Shown: positions 55,973 to 64,000 of the stretch, piece after piece
How positions within the stretch are numbered: position 1 is the stretch's first letter
How the letters are laid out: each line of letters opens with the position of its first letter
Assembly: GCF_004348735.1 (NCBI RefSeq)
Contig: NZ_SMKT01000005.1
Span: forward strand, 51,671 to 115,670
DNA length: 64,000 bases
Direction: 5' to 3'
Source: Actinomadura sp. KC06
Lineage (GTDB): Bacteria; Actinomycetota; Actinomycetes; Streptosporangiales; Streptosporangiaceae
The notes under the pieces: generated by a model
Told to the model about the DNA's origin: nothing
The model's input: the letters and a program-made list of their open reading frames with translations, nothing else
Databases searched by the model: none
Translations under genes and position numbers: made by a program

Positions 55973-57151
55973 TCAGGACGTGAGTTCGCGTTCCAGCGGC
56001 GTCCGGAACCGGGGCGTCGCGCGGACGTCGCCGTACCAGGCGGACATGCGCGCCGCCTCCCGCTCGATCGCGGCCCCGGCGTCGGCGCCGACGTCCTCCA
56101 GGAGGCGGACGGCGATCTCGCCGTCCTTGCGCTGGGCCCAGCCGCCGACGATCCGGCCGTCCCACCAGACGGACGGGCCGATGTTGCCGTTCCGGTCGAA
56201 CAGCCGCGGGCCGTGGTCGCCGAGGAACCAGCCGCGCTCCTGCCAGCCCATCGGCGTCGGGTCGAGGGCGGGCAGCAGCGCCGCCCACGGCTCGGCCGGC
56301 GCGGGCTCCGGCTCCAGGTCGTCGGACAGGACGAGCCCGGTGACGCCGCCGAGGTCGACCTCGGTGACGTCGAGCAGCGCGAGGGCCTTCTTGACGTCGC
56401 CGGCGTTCCAGCCCGTCCACCATTTCAGGTCGGAGAGGGGCGCGGGGCCGAACGCGCGGAGCCAGCGGCGGACGAGCTCGGCGCGGGCCGTCCCGGCCGG
56501 GATCTCCTCGATGCCGCCGGGCAGCCACGCCTCGATCGGCGACCATTTGTACTGGCTGCTGATCCATGACCCGTTCGGGCGGCCGCGGACCACGAGGCCC
56601 TCGCAGCCGAGCGTGACCAGGATCCAGGTGGTGACGTTCGTGGGCCTGGAGTACGGCTTGCCAGGCGCTGGGTCGACCTGCGTCCGCAGCCGGGGCTCGT
56701 CGGCGCTGAGCTGCGCGCCCGTCGCCTCGCCGCGCGCCAGCAGCGCCTCGTGCGCGGCCTTCTCGACCTCCGCGAACCAGGCGGGCACGTCGGTGATGTC
56801 GCTGCCGCGCTCGATGATGCGGGAGTAGGTCGCGCGCTGCTTGACGGCCAGCGAGTTCGCCGTGGACGCCTGCAGCACCGGGACGAGCTCGACGGGCGCG
56901 ACGAACATCGTCCGGCGCATCGCGAGCATCCGCAGCAGCGTGCGGTCGTCGTACAGGGCCCGCTCCAGCGCCTCCGGGACGGCGGCGACGCTGCGCGCCG
57001 CGACCGACAGGAACACGGTCGCCGGGTCGGTGGCGTGCAGCACCACCACCGACCTCGCGATGTCGAGGACGTCGTCCGTCCTGACCTCGGGGGACAGCCG
57101 GTGCCGGACGCCGAGCCGGGCACGGCGCTCCGTCACGCTCATCGAACGCAT
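55973..57151 (-). CDS. Winged-helix DNA-binding domain protein (HTH_42, AlkZ-related)
   Basis: A 392-residue protein with the HTH_42 architecture of three winged-helix-like repeats: VVVLHATDPATVFLSVAARS, LLRMLAMRRTMFVAPVEL and the C-terminal DRNGNIGPSVWWDGRIVGGW. The family includes DNA glycosylases such as AlkZ and YcaQ, which use a Q-x-Q or Q-x-D motif. The corresponding place here reads HATD, so glycosylase activity is uncertain. ATG 57151 lies 7 bases after TAGGCT. Confidence 0.82.
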   Translation of the reverse strand: MRSMSVTERRARLGVRHRLSPEVRTDDVLDIARSVVVLHATDPATVFLSVAARSVAAVPEALERALYDDRTLLRMLAMRRTMFVAPVELVPVLQASTANSLAVKQRATYSRIIERGSDITDVPAWFAEVEKAAHEALLARGEATGAQLSADEPRLRTQVDPAPGKPYSRPTNVTTWILVTLGCEGLVVRGRPNGSWISSQYKWSPIEAWLPGGIEEIPAGTARAELVRRWLRAFGPAPLSDLKWWTGWNAGDVKKALALLDVTEVDLGGVTGLVLSDDLEPEPAPAEPWAALLPALDPTPMGWQERGWFLGDHGPRLFDRNGNIGPSVWWDGRIVGGWAQRKDGEIAVRLLEDVGADAGAAIEREAARMSAWYGDVRATPRFRTPLERELTS

Positions 57152-57158
57152 GAGCGAA

Positions 57159-57164
57159 AGCCTA
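57159..57164 (-). promoter_or_regulatory. -10 box of the HTH_42 gene (leaderless)
   Basis: TAGGCT on the minus strand, 7 bases before ATG 57151. It lies between this gene and the upstream lipoprotein gene. Confidence 0.5.
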
Positions 57165-57179
57165 GCGCGTCGGGCAGGG

Positions 57180-57527
57180 TCAGCCGCCCCCGCCCCCGGA
57201 GATCTTGACGACGACCTTGTCCTTGGTGACGGACTGGACCGAGACGTCGAACCCCTCTGCCTGCTCGCCCTCCCCGGCGGGCACCGTCACGGTCTGCCCG
57301 GCGATCTTGAGCGTGACCAGCTGGCCCTCCACCTTCACCAGCTCGGCCTTGATGCCGAGGATGGAGGCGCTCGCGTCGACGCCGCGGTCGAACGTCACCG
57401 TGCAGGAGTTCACGCCGCAGTCGGTCGTGGCGTTGGTGCCCTCGCCGCTGCACGCGGCCAGGGCTCCGAGGGGGAGCAGGATGAACGGCAGGACGGCCAG
57501 CTTCCGCCGAACGGGAAAGGAGGTCAT
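57180..57527 (-). CDS. Small lipoprotein
   Basis: A 115-residue secreted lipoprotein. Two Args, a hydrophobic stretch and the lipobox LAAC put the lipidated Cys at residue 26. The mature part is a small Val/Lys-rich beta protein with Cys37 and Cys42 that could pair, ending in a Gly run. No known family. ATG 57527 lies 7 bases after TAGACT. LspA and the lipidation machinery would process it. Confidence 0.75.
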   Translation of the reverse strand: MTSFPVRRKLAVLPFILLPLGALAACSGEGTNATTDCGVNSCTVTFDRGVDASASILGIKAELVKVEGQLVTLKIAGQTVTVPAGEGEQAEGFDVSVQSVTKDKVVVKISGGGGG

Positions 57528-57534
57528 GCCGGCG

Positions 57535-57540
57535 AGTCTA
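57535..57540 (-). promoter_or_regulatory. -10 box of the lipoprotein gene (leaderless)
   Basis: TAGACT on the minus strand, 7 bases before ATG 57527. Confidence 0.45.
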
Positions 57541-57608
57541 GGGGCACGCTCCCGCCGGCGGCGCCCTCCCGGAGGCGGATCCGCGGGCGGCGGATGTAGT
57601 CCCGCGCG

Positions 57609-58295
57609 GTGACGGAACTGGATCTTCCGCCGCCGCCGTGTTTCGCTGGACCGGTGACCAGTGACGAAGCCGGGGATTCGCGGCCGATGGTGGGGCCGGT
57701 GGTGTGCGCGGCGCTGGGCCTGGAGGCCCGCGCGGTCCGGCGCGGCCTCGTCCGGACGCCGGTCGTGGTCGTCGGCTACCGCGCCCGTCATGCCGGCCGG
57801 CTGCCGGACGCCTGTGCGGCGCTCGTCGTCATCGGGTTCGGCGGCGCGCTCGACGAGCGGCTGCGGCCCGGGGACGTCCTGGTCGCCGACGAGATCCGCG
57901 GCTCCGGGCCTGGCGCGGAGCCGGTTCCGTGCGGCGCGCCGCGCTTGCTGGCGGAGGAGCTCATCCGGGACGGCCTGAGCGTGCAGGTGGGGCCGCTGGT
58001 GACCACCGACCACGTCGTCCGCGGGAAGGAGCGGGCGATCTGGGCGGCGCAGGGCGCACGGGCGGCGGACATGGAGTCCGCCGTGGTCGCGGCGCGGGCC
58101 GGGAACCGTCCGGTCGCGGCCGTCCGGGTCATCGTCGACGGGCCCGGCCGCCCGCTGCTCCATCCGGGCATGATCGGCCGCGGGCTGGCCGCGCGCCGGA
58201 TCCTGGCGCGCACCGGCCCCGCGATCGAACGCTGGGGCGTCCTCCTGGTGCGCGGCGAGGACGAGCAGGAGTCCGGGGCCCGGACCGGCGGCTAG
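57609..58295 (+). CDS. Nucleoside phosphorylase / nucleosidase family protein
   Basis: A 228-residue protein of the PNP/UDP phosphorylase fold. VCAALGLEARAVRRG begins the domain, ALVVIGFGGALDERLRPGDV is the phosphate-loop region, and AADMESAVVAARAG holds the conserved Met-Glu-Ser. It most resembles the hopanoid-associated phosphorylase (HpnG-like) group, but no hopanoid genes are in view. GTG 57609 is uncertain: GTG 57654 or ATG 57687 fit the domain boundary as well. Confidence 0.75.
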   Translation: MTELDLPPPPCFAGPVTSDEAGDSRPMVGPVVCAALGLEARAVRRGLVRTPVVVVGYRARHAGRLPDACAALVVIGFGGALDERLRPGDVLVADEIRGSGPGAEPVPCGAPRLLAEELIRDGLSVQVGPLVTTDHVVRGKERAIWAAQGARAADMESAVVAARAGNRPVAAVRVIVDGPGRPLLHPGMIGRGLAARRILARTGPAIERWGVLLVRGEDEQESGARTGG

Positions 58296-58304
58296 GGGCC
58301 CGGG

Positions 58305-58769
58305 TCAGCCGTGGCCCGTCCCGTGGCTCGCCCCGCCGCCCCCGCCGCCCCCGTGGTTGTCGCCGTGGACGATCTTGCCGCCGAGGTCCTTGCGGAGCGT
58401 CTGCAGGGTCTGCTCCTGGCTCACCACCACCCAGCGCGCCCCCACCAGGTAGACGCCGCCCCACGGCTTTGCCTCGTGCAGCCAGGTGTTCATGCCCTGG
58501 TCGGTGGTGAAGCTGAGCAGGACGTAGCGTCCCTGGGAGTTCTTGCAGTTCCCCTGCTCCAGGTCCTTCACCTTCCGCTGGCCGGTCAGCGAGCAGCTGG
58601 TCTGCTGGGCGAGCTGCGCCAGGCTGGCCGGCTTCGCGACCTTGCCCTCACCGCCCTTGTCGCCGGACGTCGCGTCCGAGATCGCGGAGCAGCCGGCCGC
58701 CAGCGGCAGTGCCACGGCGGCGGCGCACAACAATGCGGGTTTGGTCAGGCCCAGGTGTCGGGAACCCAT
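58305..58769 (-). CDS. Lipoprotein of unknown function
   Basis: A 154-residue lipoprotein: signal segment 10-24, lipobox LAAGC with Cys27. The mature part has two cysteines, an aromatic-rich core (VLLSFTTDQGMNTWLHEAKP, VYLVGARWVVVSQ) and a His/Gly-rich end (HGDNHGGGGGGGASHGTGHG) that might bind metal. ATG 58769 has GGAGGAAG upstream. No family recognised. Confidence 0.72.
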   Translation of the reverse strand: MGSRHLGLTKPALLCAAAVALPLAAGCSAISDATSGDKGGEGKVAKPASLAQLAQQTSCSLTGQRKVKDLEQGNCKNSQGRYVLLSFTTDQGMNTWLHEAKPWGGVYLVGARWVVVSQEQTLQTLRKDLGGKIVHGDNHGGGGGGGASHGTGHG

Positions 58770-58862
58770 CGCTCTTCCTCCGGGGTGAGATGCGCGATTC
58801 GGGTGGTGAATACGCATCCCGCCCCGGCGGGGTTCATCCGAGCTCTCAGGTGACGTCCGGGC

Positions 58863-60119
58863 TTAGGTCACAAGGCGGGCGGCGGCGGCCGCGCGGACGC
58901 CGGGTTCCTCGGACGTGTCGTGGTGAAGCCGTTGCAGGCGGATCTCCGTCTCGCGGGTGAGCGGCGCGAACTGCGCCGCCTCCAGCCGGACGCCTTCCTC
59001 GCAGTCCCACAGCCCCTCGACGGTGTAGGACTCGGCCGTATGCGGGGCCGTTCTCGTCAATGCGGTCAGGATTCTGGGTCTCAAGAACGCGTAGGTCGAT
59101 TCGGTCCAAGCGGATTTCAGCAATGGGACGGCCTCGCCGGCGCGGAGCCGTCCGAGCCCCTCGATCGGGCTGGCGGCGGCGCGCCACTCGCGCCGGTCCA
59201 GGGCCACGTTCAGCTCGTCCATTAGCAGCGGGACGTCCTGGCGGGTGCCGTAGCGGGCGAGGATGCTCAACCCCATGTCCTCGCAACCGCCGCGCTGCGT
59301 CGCCCACGCCCGCGCCCGCGGCAGCGTCTCTGGGCCGTACTCGCGCAGCGCCCGGCACACGGCCCCGCCGTACCGGCTCGGCCGCTGCGGCAGCAGCTCC
59401 TCCGCCAGGTCGAGCAGCGCGAGCGTCCGGCGGCGGCCCAGCTCGAAGATCGCCCCGATGGCGCCCTCGCCCCGGCGCCTGGCGAGGTCGAGCAGCTCGT
59501 CCTCGCTCTGCGCGTCCCGTCCGGGGGCGGCGACCATCGCGCGGCGCGCTGCCCGTCCGGCCTCCCGCTGGCGCGCCAGGGCCTCGGCTATGCGCGGCTG
59601 CCGCGCCGCCCACGACTCGATCACCGGATTGTGGTGCGCCGGGATCAGCAGCGCCAGATCCGACTCGTCGCAGCGCGCGGCGACCAGCTCGTCCAAACCT
59701 ACGGTCAGTGCGGGGTCCTCAAGATCGATCAGCTCTTCGACGGCGTCGAACCACTGCGCGCCCTCCTCGGCGTACCGCCGCAGCGGCGCCGCGGCCTCCC
59801 GCCGGCTCAACCGCACCAGGTCCGCCAGGACGCCCAAGGCCAGGTCGACCCGCCACTCGTCGGTGTCGGCCTGGTCGGACGGGTCGAACAGATGCGCCGC
59901 CACCGGCCCCGACGGCATTTCGAGATCGACCATCAACCGGGCGTAATACAGCCGCCGCGACTCGCATTGGCGGTCCCACCGTGGATCACGCCGGATGCAG
60001 TCGTAGACGTACTCGCCCGCACCGGGCCTGTCCGCCGCGCGCCGCGCGGCCCTCCCGAGCCCCCGCTGCAGTTGACCGTGCAGCGTGCCCGCCGATTCCA
60101 ACACGACCTCGTTGCTCAC
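58863..60119 (-). CDS. Helical-repeat (HEAT-like) protein of unknown function
   Basis: A 418-residue, mostly helical soluble protein. The C-terminal half has HEAT-like repeats (AVCRALREYGPETLPRARAW, LSILARYGTRQDVPLLMDEL, ASPIEGLGRLRAGEAVPLLK). The N-terminal half is Arg-rich and contains YVYDCIRRDPRWDRQCESR. No catalytic motif is visible. GTG 60119 is 6 bases after CATTCT, with TTGCCC 18 bases further up, so it may also be leaderless. Confidence 0.7.
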   Translation of the reverse strand: MSNEVVLESAGTLHGQLQRGLGRAARRAADRPGAGEYVYDCIRRDPRWDRQCESRRLYYARLMVDLEMPSGPVAAHLFDPSDQADTDEWRVDLALGVLADLVRLSRREAAAPLRRYAEEGAQWFDAVEELIDLEDPALTVGLDELVAARCDESDLALLIPAHHNPVIESWAARQPRIAEALARQREAGRAARRAMVAAPGRDAQSEDELLDLARRRGEGAIGAIFELGRRRTLALLDLAEELLPQRPSRYGGAVCRALREYGPETLPRARAWATQRGGCEDMGLSILARYGTRQDVPLLMDELNVALDRREWRAAASPIEGLGRLRAGEAVPLLKSAWTESTYAFLRPRILTALTRTAPHTAESYTVEGLWDCEEGVRLEAAQFAPLTRETEIRLQRLHHDTSEEPGVRAAAAARLVT

Positions 60120-60217
60120 CCCGCCAGAATGCGCACGAGACCAGATAACGGGCAAGTGCTTTAGCTGGAGTCTTCGCAGCGGAACGCCTTCTTTCCGCGT
60201 CGCGGACCCCCTTTGGG

Positions 60218-62002
60218 TCACAGGGTCCGTTGTGTGATCCAGGACGTGTGGAGGTCCGCGTAGACGCCGGGTTCGGCGACCAGGTCGGCGTGCGGCCCGC
60301 GCTGGACGATGCGTCCCGCGTCGAAGACGATGACCTCGTCCGCGGCCTCGGCGGTGGACAGCCGGTGCGCGATGGAGATCGCGGTGCGGCCCCGGGTGAC
60401 GCCCTCCAGGGCGCGCTGGATGCGCACCTCCGTGGCCGGGTCGACGGCGGACGTCGCCTCGTCCAGGACGAGGAGGTCCGGGTCGGCGATGTAGGCGCGG
60501 GCCAGCGCGACGAGCTGCCGCTCGCCCGCCGACAGGGACTCGCCGCGCTGCCCGACGGGCGTGGCCAGCCGGTCGGGGAGCCCGTCGAGCCAGTCGGCGA
60601 GACCCAGCTCGGTCAGGGCGAGGACGAGGTCGGCGTCGGACGCGTCCGGGCGCCCGTACCGGATGTTGTCGGCCAGGGACGCGTCGAACAGGAACCCGTC
60701 CTGCGGCACCATGACGATCCGCTCGCGGAGCGAGGAGAACCGGATGCTGTCCAGCGGAACGCCGTCCACGAGGATCCGTCCGGACACCGGGTCCATGAGC
60801 CGGGTGAGGAGCTTGGCGAACGTCGTCTTGCCCGAGCCGGTCTCGCCGACGACCGCGACGCGGCTGCGCGGCGCGATGTCGACGGTCACGTCGTGCAGGA
60901 CGGGTGGCCCGCCTGGGTAGGCGAACCCGACGGACTCGAACCGCACCTCGATCGGCCCGCGCGGCAGCGTCTCGCCGCGGTCGCCGGGGTCGGCGACGTC
61001 CGGGACGGTGTCCAGCACGCCGAGCACCCGCCGCCATCCGGCGATCGCGTTCTGCGCCTGGTTGAACACCTCGGTGGCGGTCTGCATCGGGCTGACGAAC
61101 AGCGTGACCAGGAACAGGAACGCGACCAGCTCGCCCGCCGACAGGTGGCCGGCGATGCCGAGCAGCGTCCCGGCGATGACCACGGCGGCGGTCGCGACGG
61201 CGGCGACCAGCTCGCTGACCGGGAAGGTCAGCGCCACCATCGCCTGCGCGCGGGTCTGCGCGTCGCGGTGGGCGTCGACGGTCTCGTCCACGCGCCGGCC
61301 CGTCCGGTCCTCGGACGCGTACGCGCGGATCACGGGGGCGCCGACGACCGACTCGCTGACCGCCGCCAGCAGGTCGCCCATCTTCTCCCGCACGCCCATG
61401 TAGGCGGCGGACAGGATCCGCTGGAAGTGCCGCAGCGCCCACGCGAGCGGCAGGAACGCCAGCCACACGAGCAGCGCCAGCTGCCACGAGTAGACGACCA
61501 TGAGCATGCTCGCGACGACGAGCTGCCCGATCGACACGATGAACATCAGCCCGCCCGACTGCATGAACTGGCTGATCTGGTCGACGTCGCCGGTCACCCG
61601 CGACACCAGCGCGCCGCGCTTCTCGCCGCTCTGGGTGAGCATCGACAGGTCGTGCACGTGCCGGAACGCCTTGATCCGCAGCCCCGCCAGGCCGCCCTCG
61701 GACGTCTTGTACAGCCGGACGTTCATCAGGTACGAGCACACGGCCGTCACCAGCACCGCCACCGCGCACAGCGCGACCGCCGACCGGATGAACCCGATGT
61801 CGGGGCCGCCGCCGTCGCCGCCGAGGCCCTTGTCGATCGTCTGCTGGACGGCGATGGGCACCACCACGCGTCCGGCCGTCGACAGCAGGGCGAGCAGCAG
61901 CGTCCCGGCCAGCCCGGCGCTGAACTCCGGGCTCAGCAGGATGCCGCGCTTGAGCGTGCTCAGAGCGCCTTCGGACGTCGATGTACTACTGATCGTCGTC
62001 AT
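60218..62002 (-). CDS. ABC exporter half-transporter with canonical ATPase residues (subunit B)
   Basis: A 594-residue half-transporter: six membrane helices (about 28-310) and an ATPase domain. Walker A is GETGSGKT (386-393), Walker B LLVLDE with catalytic Glu515, and the switch His546 is in AHRLST. Its signature reads LSAGE instead of LSGGQ. The ATG overlaps the partner gene stop (ATGA). With the partner it forms one normal and one degenerate ATP site, the hallmark of heterodimeric exporters. Substrate unknown; multidrug- or lipid-type export is a family-level guess. Confidence 0.92.
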   Translation of the reverse strand: MTTISSTSTSEGALSTLKRGILLSPEFSAGLAGTLLLALLSTAGRVVVPIAVQQTIDKGLGGDGGGPDIGFIRSAVALCAVAVLVTAVCSYLMNVRLYKTSEGGLAGLRIKAFRHVHDLSMLTQSGEKRGALVSRVTGDVDQISQFMQSGGLMFIVSIGQLVVASMLMVVYSWQLALLVWLAFLPLAWALRHFQRILSAAYMGVREKMGDLLAAVSESVVGAPVIRAYASEDRTGRRVDETVDAHRDAQTRAQAMVALTFPVSELVAAVATAAVVIAGTLLGIAGHLSAGELVAFLFLVTLFVSPMQTATEVFNQAQNAIAGWRRVLGVLDTVPDVADPGDRGETLPRGPIEVRFESVGFAYPGGPPVLHDVTVDIAPRSRVAVVGETGSGKTTFAKLLTRLMDPVSGRILVDGVPLDSIRFSSLRERIVMVPQDGFLFDASLADNIRYGRPDASDADLVLALTELGLADWLDGLPDRLATPVGQRGESLSAGERQLVALARAYIADPDLLVLDEATSAVDPATEVRIQRALEGVTRGRTAISIAHRLSTAEAADEVIVFDAGRIVQRGPHADLVAEPGVYADLHTSWITQRTL

Positions 62003-63867
62003 GTGAGGGCCTCCTCGCCGCCTTCGACGGCCGTCTGCTCCGCTTCCACCCGTTCGGCCTCGGCTCTCTCGTAGGCGGTCACGAGGTTGCGGTAGCCCTC
62101 GGAGCGCTCCAGCAGATCGGCGTGAGTGCCCCGGGCGGTGACGCGGCCGTGGTCCAGGTAGACGACCTCGTCCGCCAGCGCGATCGTCGCCTTGCGGTAG
62201 GCGACGACCACGACGGTCGCGCCGCCGGCCTCCGCGGACTGCGCGTCCCGCAGGCTCCGCAGGATGCGCGCCTCCACCTGCGGGTCGACGCTGGACGTGG
62301 CGTCGTCCAGGACGAGCAGCCGGGGCCGCCGGACCAGCGCCCGCGCCAGCGCGAGCCGCTGCCGCTGCCCGCCCGACAGCGTCGCCCCGCGCTCCCCGAC
62401 CCGCGTGTCGAGCCCGCCGGGCAGCGCCGCGACGAACCCCTCGGCCTGCGCGAGGCGGAGCGCCTCCCACACCCGCTCGTCGGGGACGTCCAGGCCCAGC
62501 GTCACGTTGCCCCGGACGGTGTCGTCGAACAGGAACGTCTGCTGCGGGACGAGCGCGGCCGTCTCGGCGACCCCGCCGCGCCCGACGTCGCGGAGGTCGA
62601 CGCCGTCCAGGAGGACGGTCCCGTCCGCCGGGTCGACGAGGCGGACGAGCAGCGAGGTGAGCGTCGACTTGCCGGAGCCCGTCGGGCCGACGACCGCGAT
62701 CGTCCGGCCGGGGGAGGCGGCGAACGACACGTCGTGCAGGACGTGCCGTCCCGCCGCGCCGTTGCCGTCCGCTCCGGACTCGTACGCGAACCGGACGTCC
62801 CGGACCTCCAGCGACGTCGCCTTACCGCCCCCGTTCAGGGCGCCGTCCCCGTACGGGAGTGAGCCGCGAGCGTCCAGGACGCCCCGGACCCGCTCCCAGC
62901 CGACGACGCTGCGCGGCACCTCGCCCAGCACCCAGCCCAGCGCCCGGATCGGCCACGAGAGCAGCGTGAACAGGTACGCGACGTTCACCAGGTCGCCCGG
63001 CGACATCGCCCCCGACTCCAGGCGCAGCGACCCGATCAGCAGGACGGCCAGGACGCCGAGGTTCGGCAACGCCTCCAGCACCGGGTCGAACAGGCCGCGG
63101 ATCCGGCCGACCGCGACGTTGGCGTCCCGCAGCGCCCGCGCCCGCTCGGTGAACCGCTCCGTCTCGGACTCCTCGCGCCCCAGGGTCTTGACGACCAGGC
63201 CGCCTTCGAAGCTCTCGTGCGCGACCTCGCTGACCTCCGCGCGCAGCTGCTGCGCGCGGGTCGCCACCGGCGACAGCCGCCGCTGGTACACGACGTTGAT
63301 CAGCGCGACGGCGGGGAAGACCAGGAACCCGACCCCGGCCACGACCAGGTCCGTGATCATGATCGACACCGCGGAGATCAGCAGCATGAACACCACGCCG
63401 ACCGCCATCGGCAGCGGCGCGATCGGCGCCCACACCGCCTCGACGTCCGCGTTGGCGTTCGACAGCAGCTGCCCCGTCGGGTGCCGGTGGTGCCACGCCA
63501 GCGGCAGCCGCAGGTACTGCCGGGTGACCGCGCGCCGGTACTCGGCCTGCAGGCGGTACTGCATGAGGCCCGCGTAGAACCGGCGCCCCGCCACGCCGAC
63601 CGCCTTCAGCAGCGCCACCCCGACGATCAGCACGGCGGCCAGGGCCAGCGACCCGGCCGTCGTGTCCCCCGACTCGAACGCCGGCAGCACGACCTCCTCG
63701 GTCGCCCAGCCGAGCACCGTCGCGGTCGCCACGGTCATCGCCGCGTACAGCGCGCTGGCGAGCACCGACAGCGTGAAGACCCGGGGCTCGGCCTTCACCG
63801 CGACCCACAGCACGCCCATCCCCTCCCGGAGGACATGCGGGCTGACCCGTCTGGACGCAGGTGGCAC
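61999..63867 (-). CDS. ABC exporter half-transporter with degenerate ATPase residues (subunit A)
   Basis: A 622-residue half-transporter with an N-terminal six-helix domain and a C-terminal ATPase. Walker A GPTGSGKS (394-401) and signature LSGGQ (497-501) are intact. However, the Walker B catalytic position is Asp522 (LLVLDD) and the switch His is Tyr557 (VVVVAYRKA). These are the expected losses in the non-catalytic subunit of heterodimeric exporters. GTG 63867 has GAGGAG upstream. It is the first gene of the pair; the 133 bases upstream to the window end show no clear promoter. Confidence 0.92.
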   Translation of the reverse strand: MPPASRRVSPHVLREGMGVLWVAVKAEPRVFTLSVLASALYAAMTVATATVLGWATEEVVLPAFESGDTTAGSLALAAVLIVGVALLKAVGVAGRRFYAGLMQYRLQAEYRRAVTRQYLRLPLAWHHRHPTGQLLSNANADVEAVWAPIAPLPMAVGVVFMLLISAVSIMITDLVVAGVGFLVFPAVALINVVYQRRLSPVATRAQQLRAEVSEVAHESFEGGLVVKTLGREESETERFTERARALRDANVAVGRIRGLFDPVLEALPNLGVLAVLLIGSLRLESGAMSPGDLVNVAYLFTLLSWPIRALGWVLGEVPRSVVGWERVRGVLDARGSLPYGDGALNGGGKATSLEVRDVRFAYESGADGNGAAGRHVLHDVSFAASPGRTIAVVGPTGSGKSTLTSLLVRLVDPADGTVLLDGVDLRDVGRGGVAETAALVPQQTFLFDDTVRGNVTLGLDVPDERVWEALRLAQAEGFVAALPGGLDTRVGERGATLSGGQRQRLALARALVRRPRLLVLDDATSSVDPQVEARILRSLRDAQSAEAGGATVVVVAYRKATIALADEVVYLDHGRVTARGTHADLLERSEGYRNLVTAYERAEAERVEAEQTAVEGGEEALT

Positions 63868-64000
63868 GGCTACTCCTCGATCACGGCTGGCGCCCGGGAC
63901 AATTGCCCCCCGCGACCGGGTTGTGGGGGTTTGCGGGCCTGGATATGCCTACCATCCGGCCCGCGCGCTTATTCCCGCCCCGCCCGCCGCGGACCTACCC

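Overview
The window is a single chromosomal stretch from a high-GC actinomycete. Evidence: very high GC with strong third-position bias, frequent GTG starts, a classic actinobacterial division and cell-wall (dcw) cluster ending in sepF, yggT and divIVA, a meso-DAP type MurE (DNPR motif), DUF3040 and DUF2567 proteins, a PriA-type HisA, and a translational T-box before ileS. The repeat family and gene order resemble Actinomadura and other Thermomonosporaceae, but that placement is inference. I see no tRNA, rRNA, insertion sequence, phage or CRISPR array. It looks like core genome rather than an island.

Layout. 1-3.8 kb: end of efp, nusB, a methyltransferase, DNA polymerase IV and a DUF3040 membrane protein, all on +. 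3.9-8.7 kb (-): a moxR / DUF58 / transglutaminase operon. 9.1-29.1 kb (+): the dcw cluster mraZ-rsmH-ftsL-ftsI-murE-murF-mraY-murD-ftsW-murG-murC-ftsQ-ftsZ-pgeF-yggS-sepF-yggT-divIVA. It is mostly joined by 4-base ATGA/GTGA overlaps and starts at a promoter carrying four 10-bp-spaced GTGG boxes for MraZ. 29.3-31.3 kb: a membrane protein with a duplicated His/Cys module and a DUF1707 protein. 31.4-34.8 kb (-): ileS with a T-box leader. 35.1-37.3 kb (+): a DksA/TraR-like protein, lspA and a pseudouridine synthase. 37.3-39.9 kb: azlCD, a chorismate mutase behind a leader-peptide/terminator region, and a divergent AraC regulator. 40.1-43.6 kb: dnaE. 43.6-48.0 kb: small metabolic and unknown genes. 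48.1-53.4 kb (+): histidine operon hisD-hisC-hisB-(small membrane protein)-hisH-priA-hisF. 53.4-60.1 kb: a CocE-type hydrolase, a winged-helix protein, two lipoproteins, a nucleosidase-like protein and a protein of unknown function. 60.2-63.9 kb (-): a heterodimeric ABC exporter.

How it works together: the dcw block supplies cytoplasmic peptidoglycan precursor enzymes (MurC-F, MraY, MurG), the septal synthase pair FtsW/FtsI with FtsQ/FtsL, and the Z-ring and polar-growth proteins FtsZ, SepF and DivIVA. The his operon and ileS/T-box are ordinary amino-acid functions.

The most interesting non-coding signals are: a probable attenuation-type leader before chorismate mutase; a small family of G-run hairpins with a compensatory stem change between two copies; tandem 23-bp repeats and a paired CCTCARGTTGA motif before ftsZ; and a recurring TANNNT box 6-7 nt upstream of start codons lacking a Shine-Dalgarno, implying many leaderless mRNAs. 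I did not find an obviously new multi-gene system.
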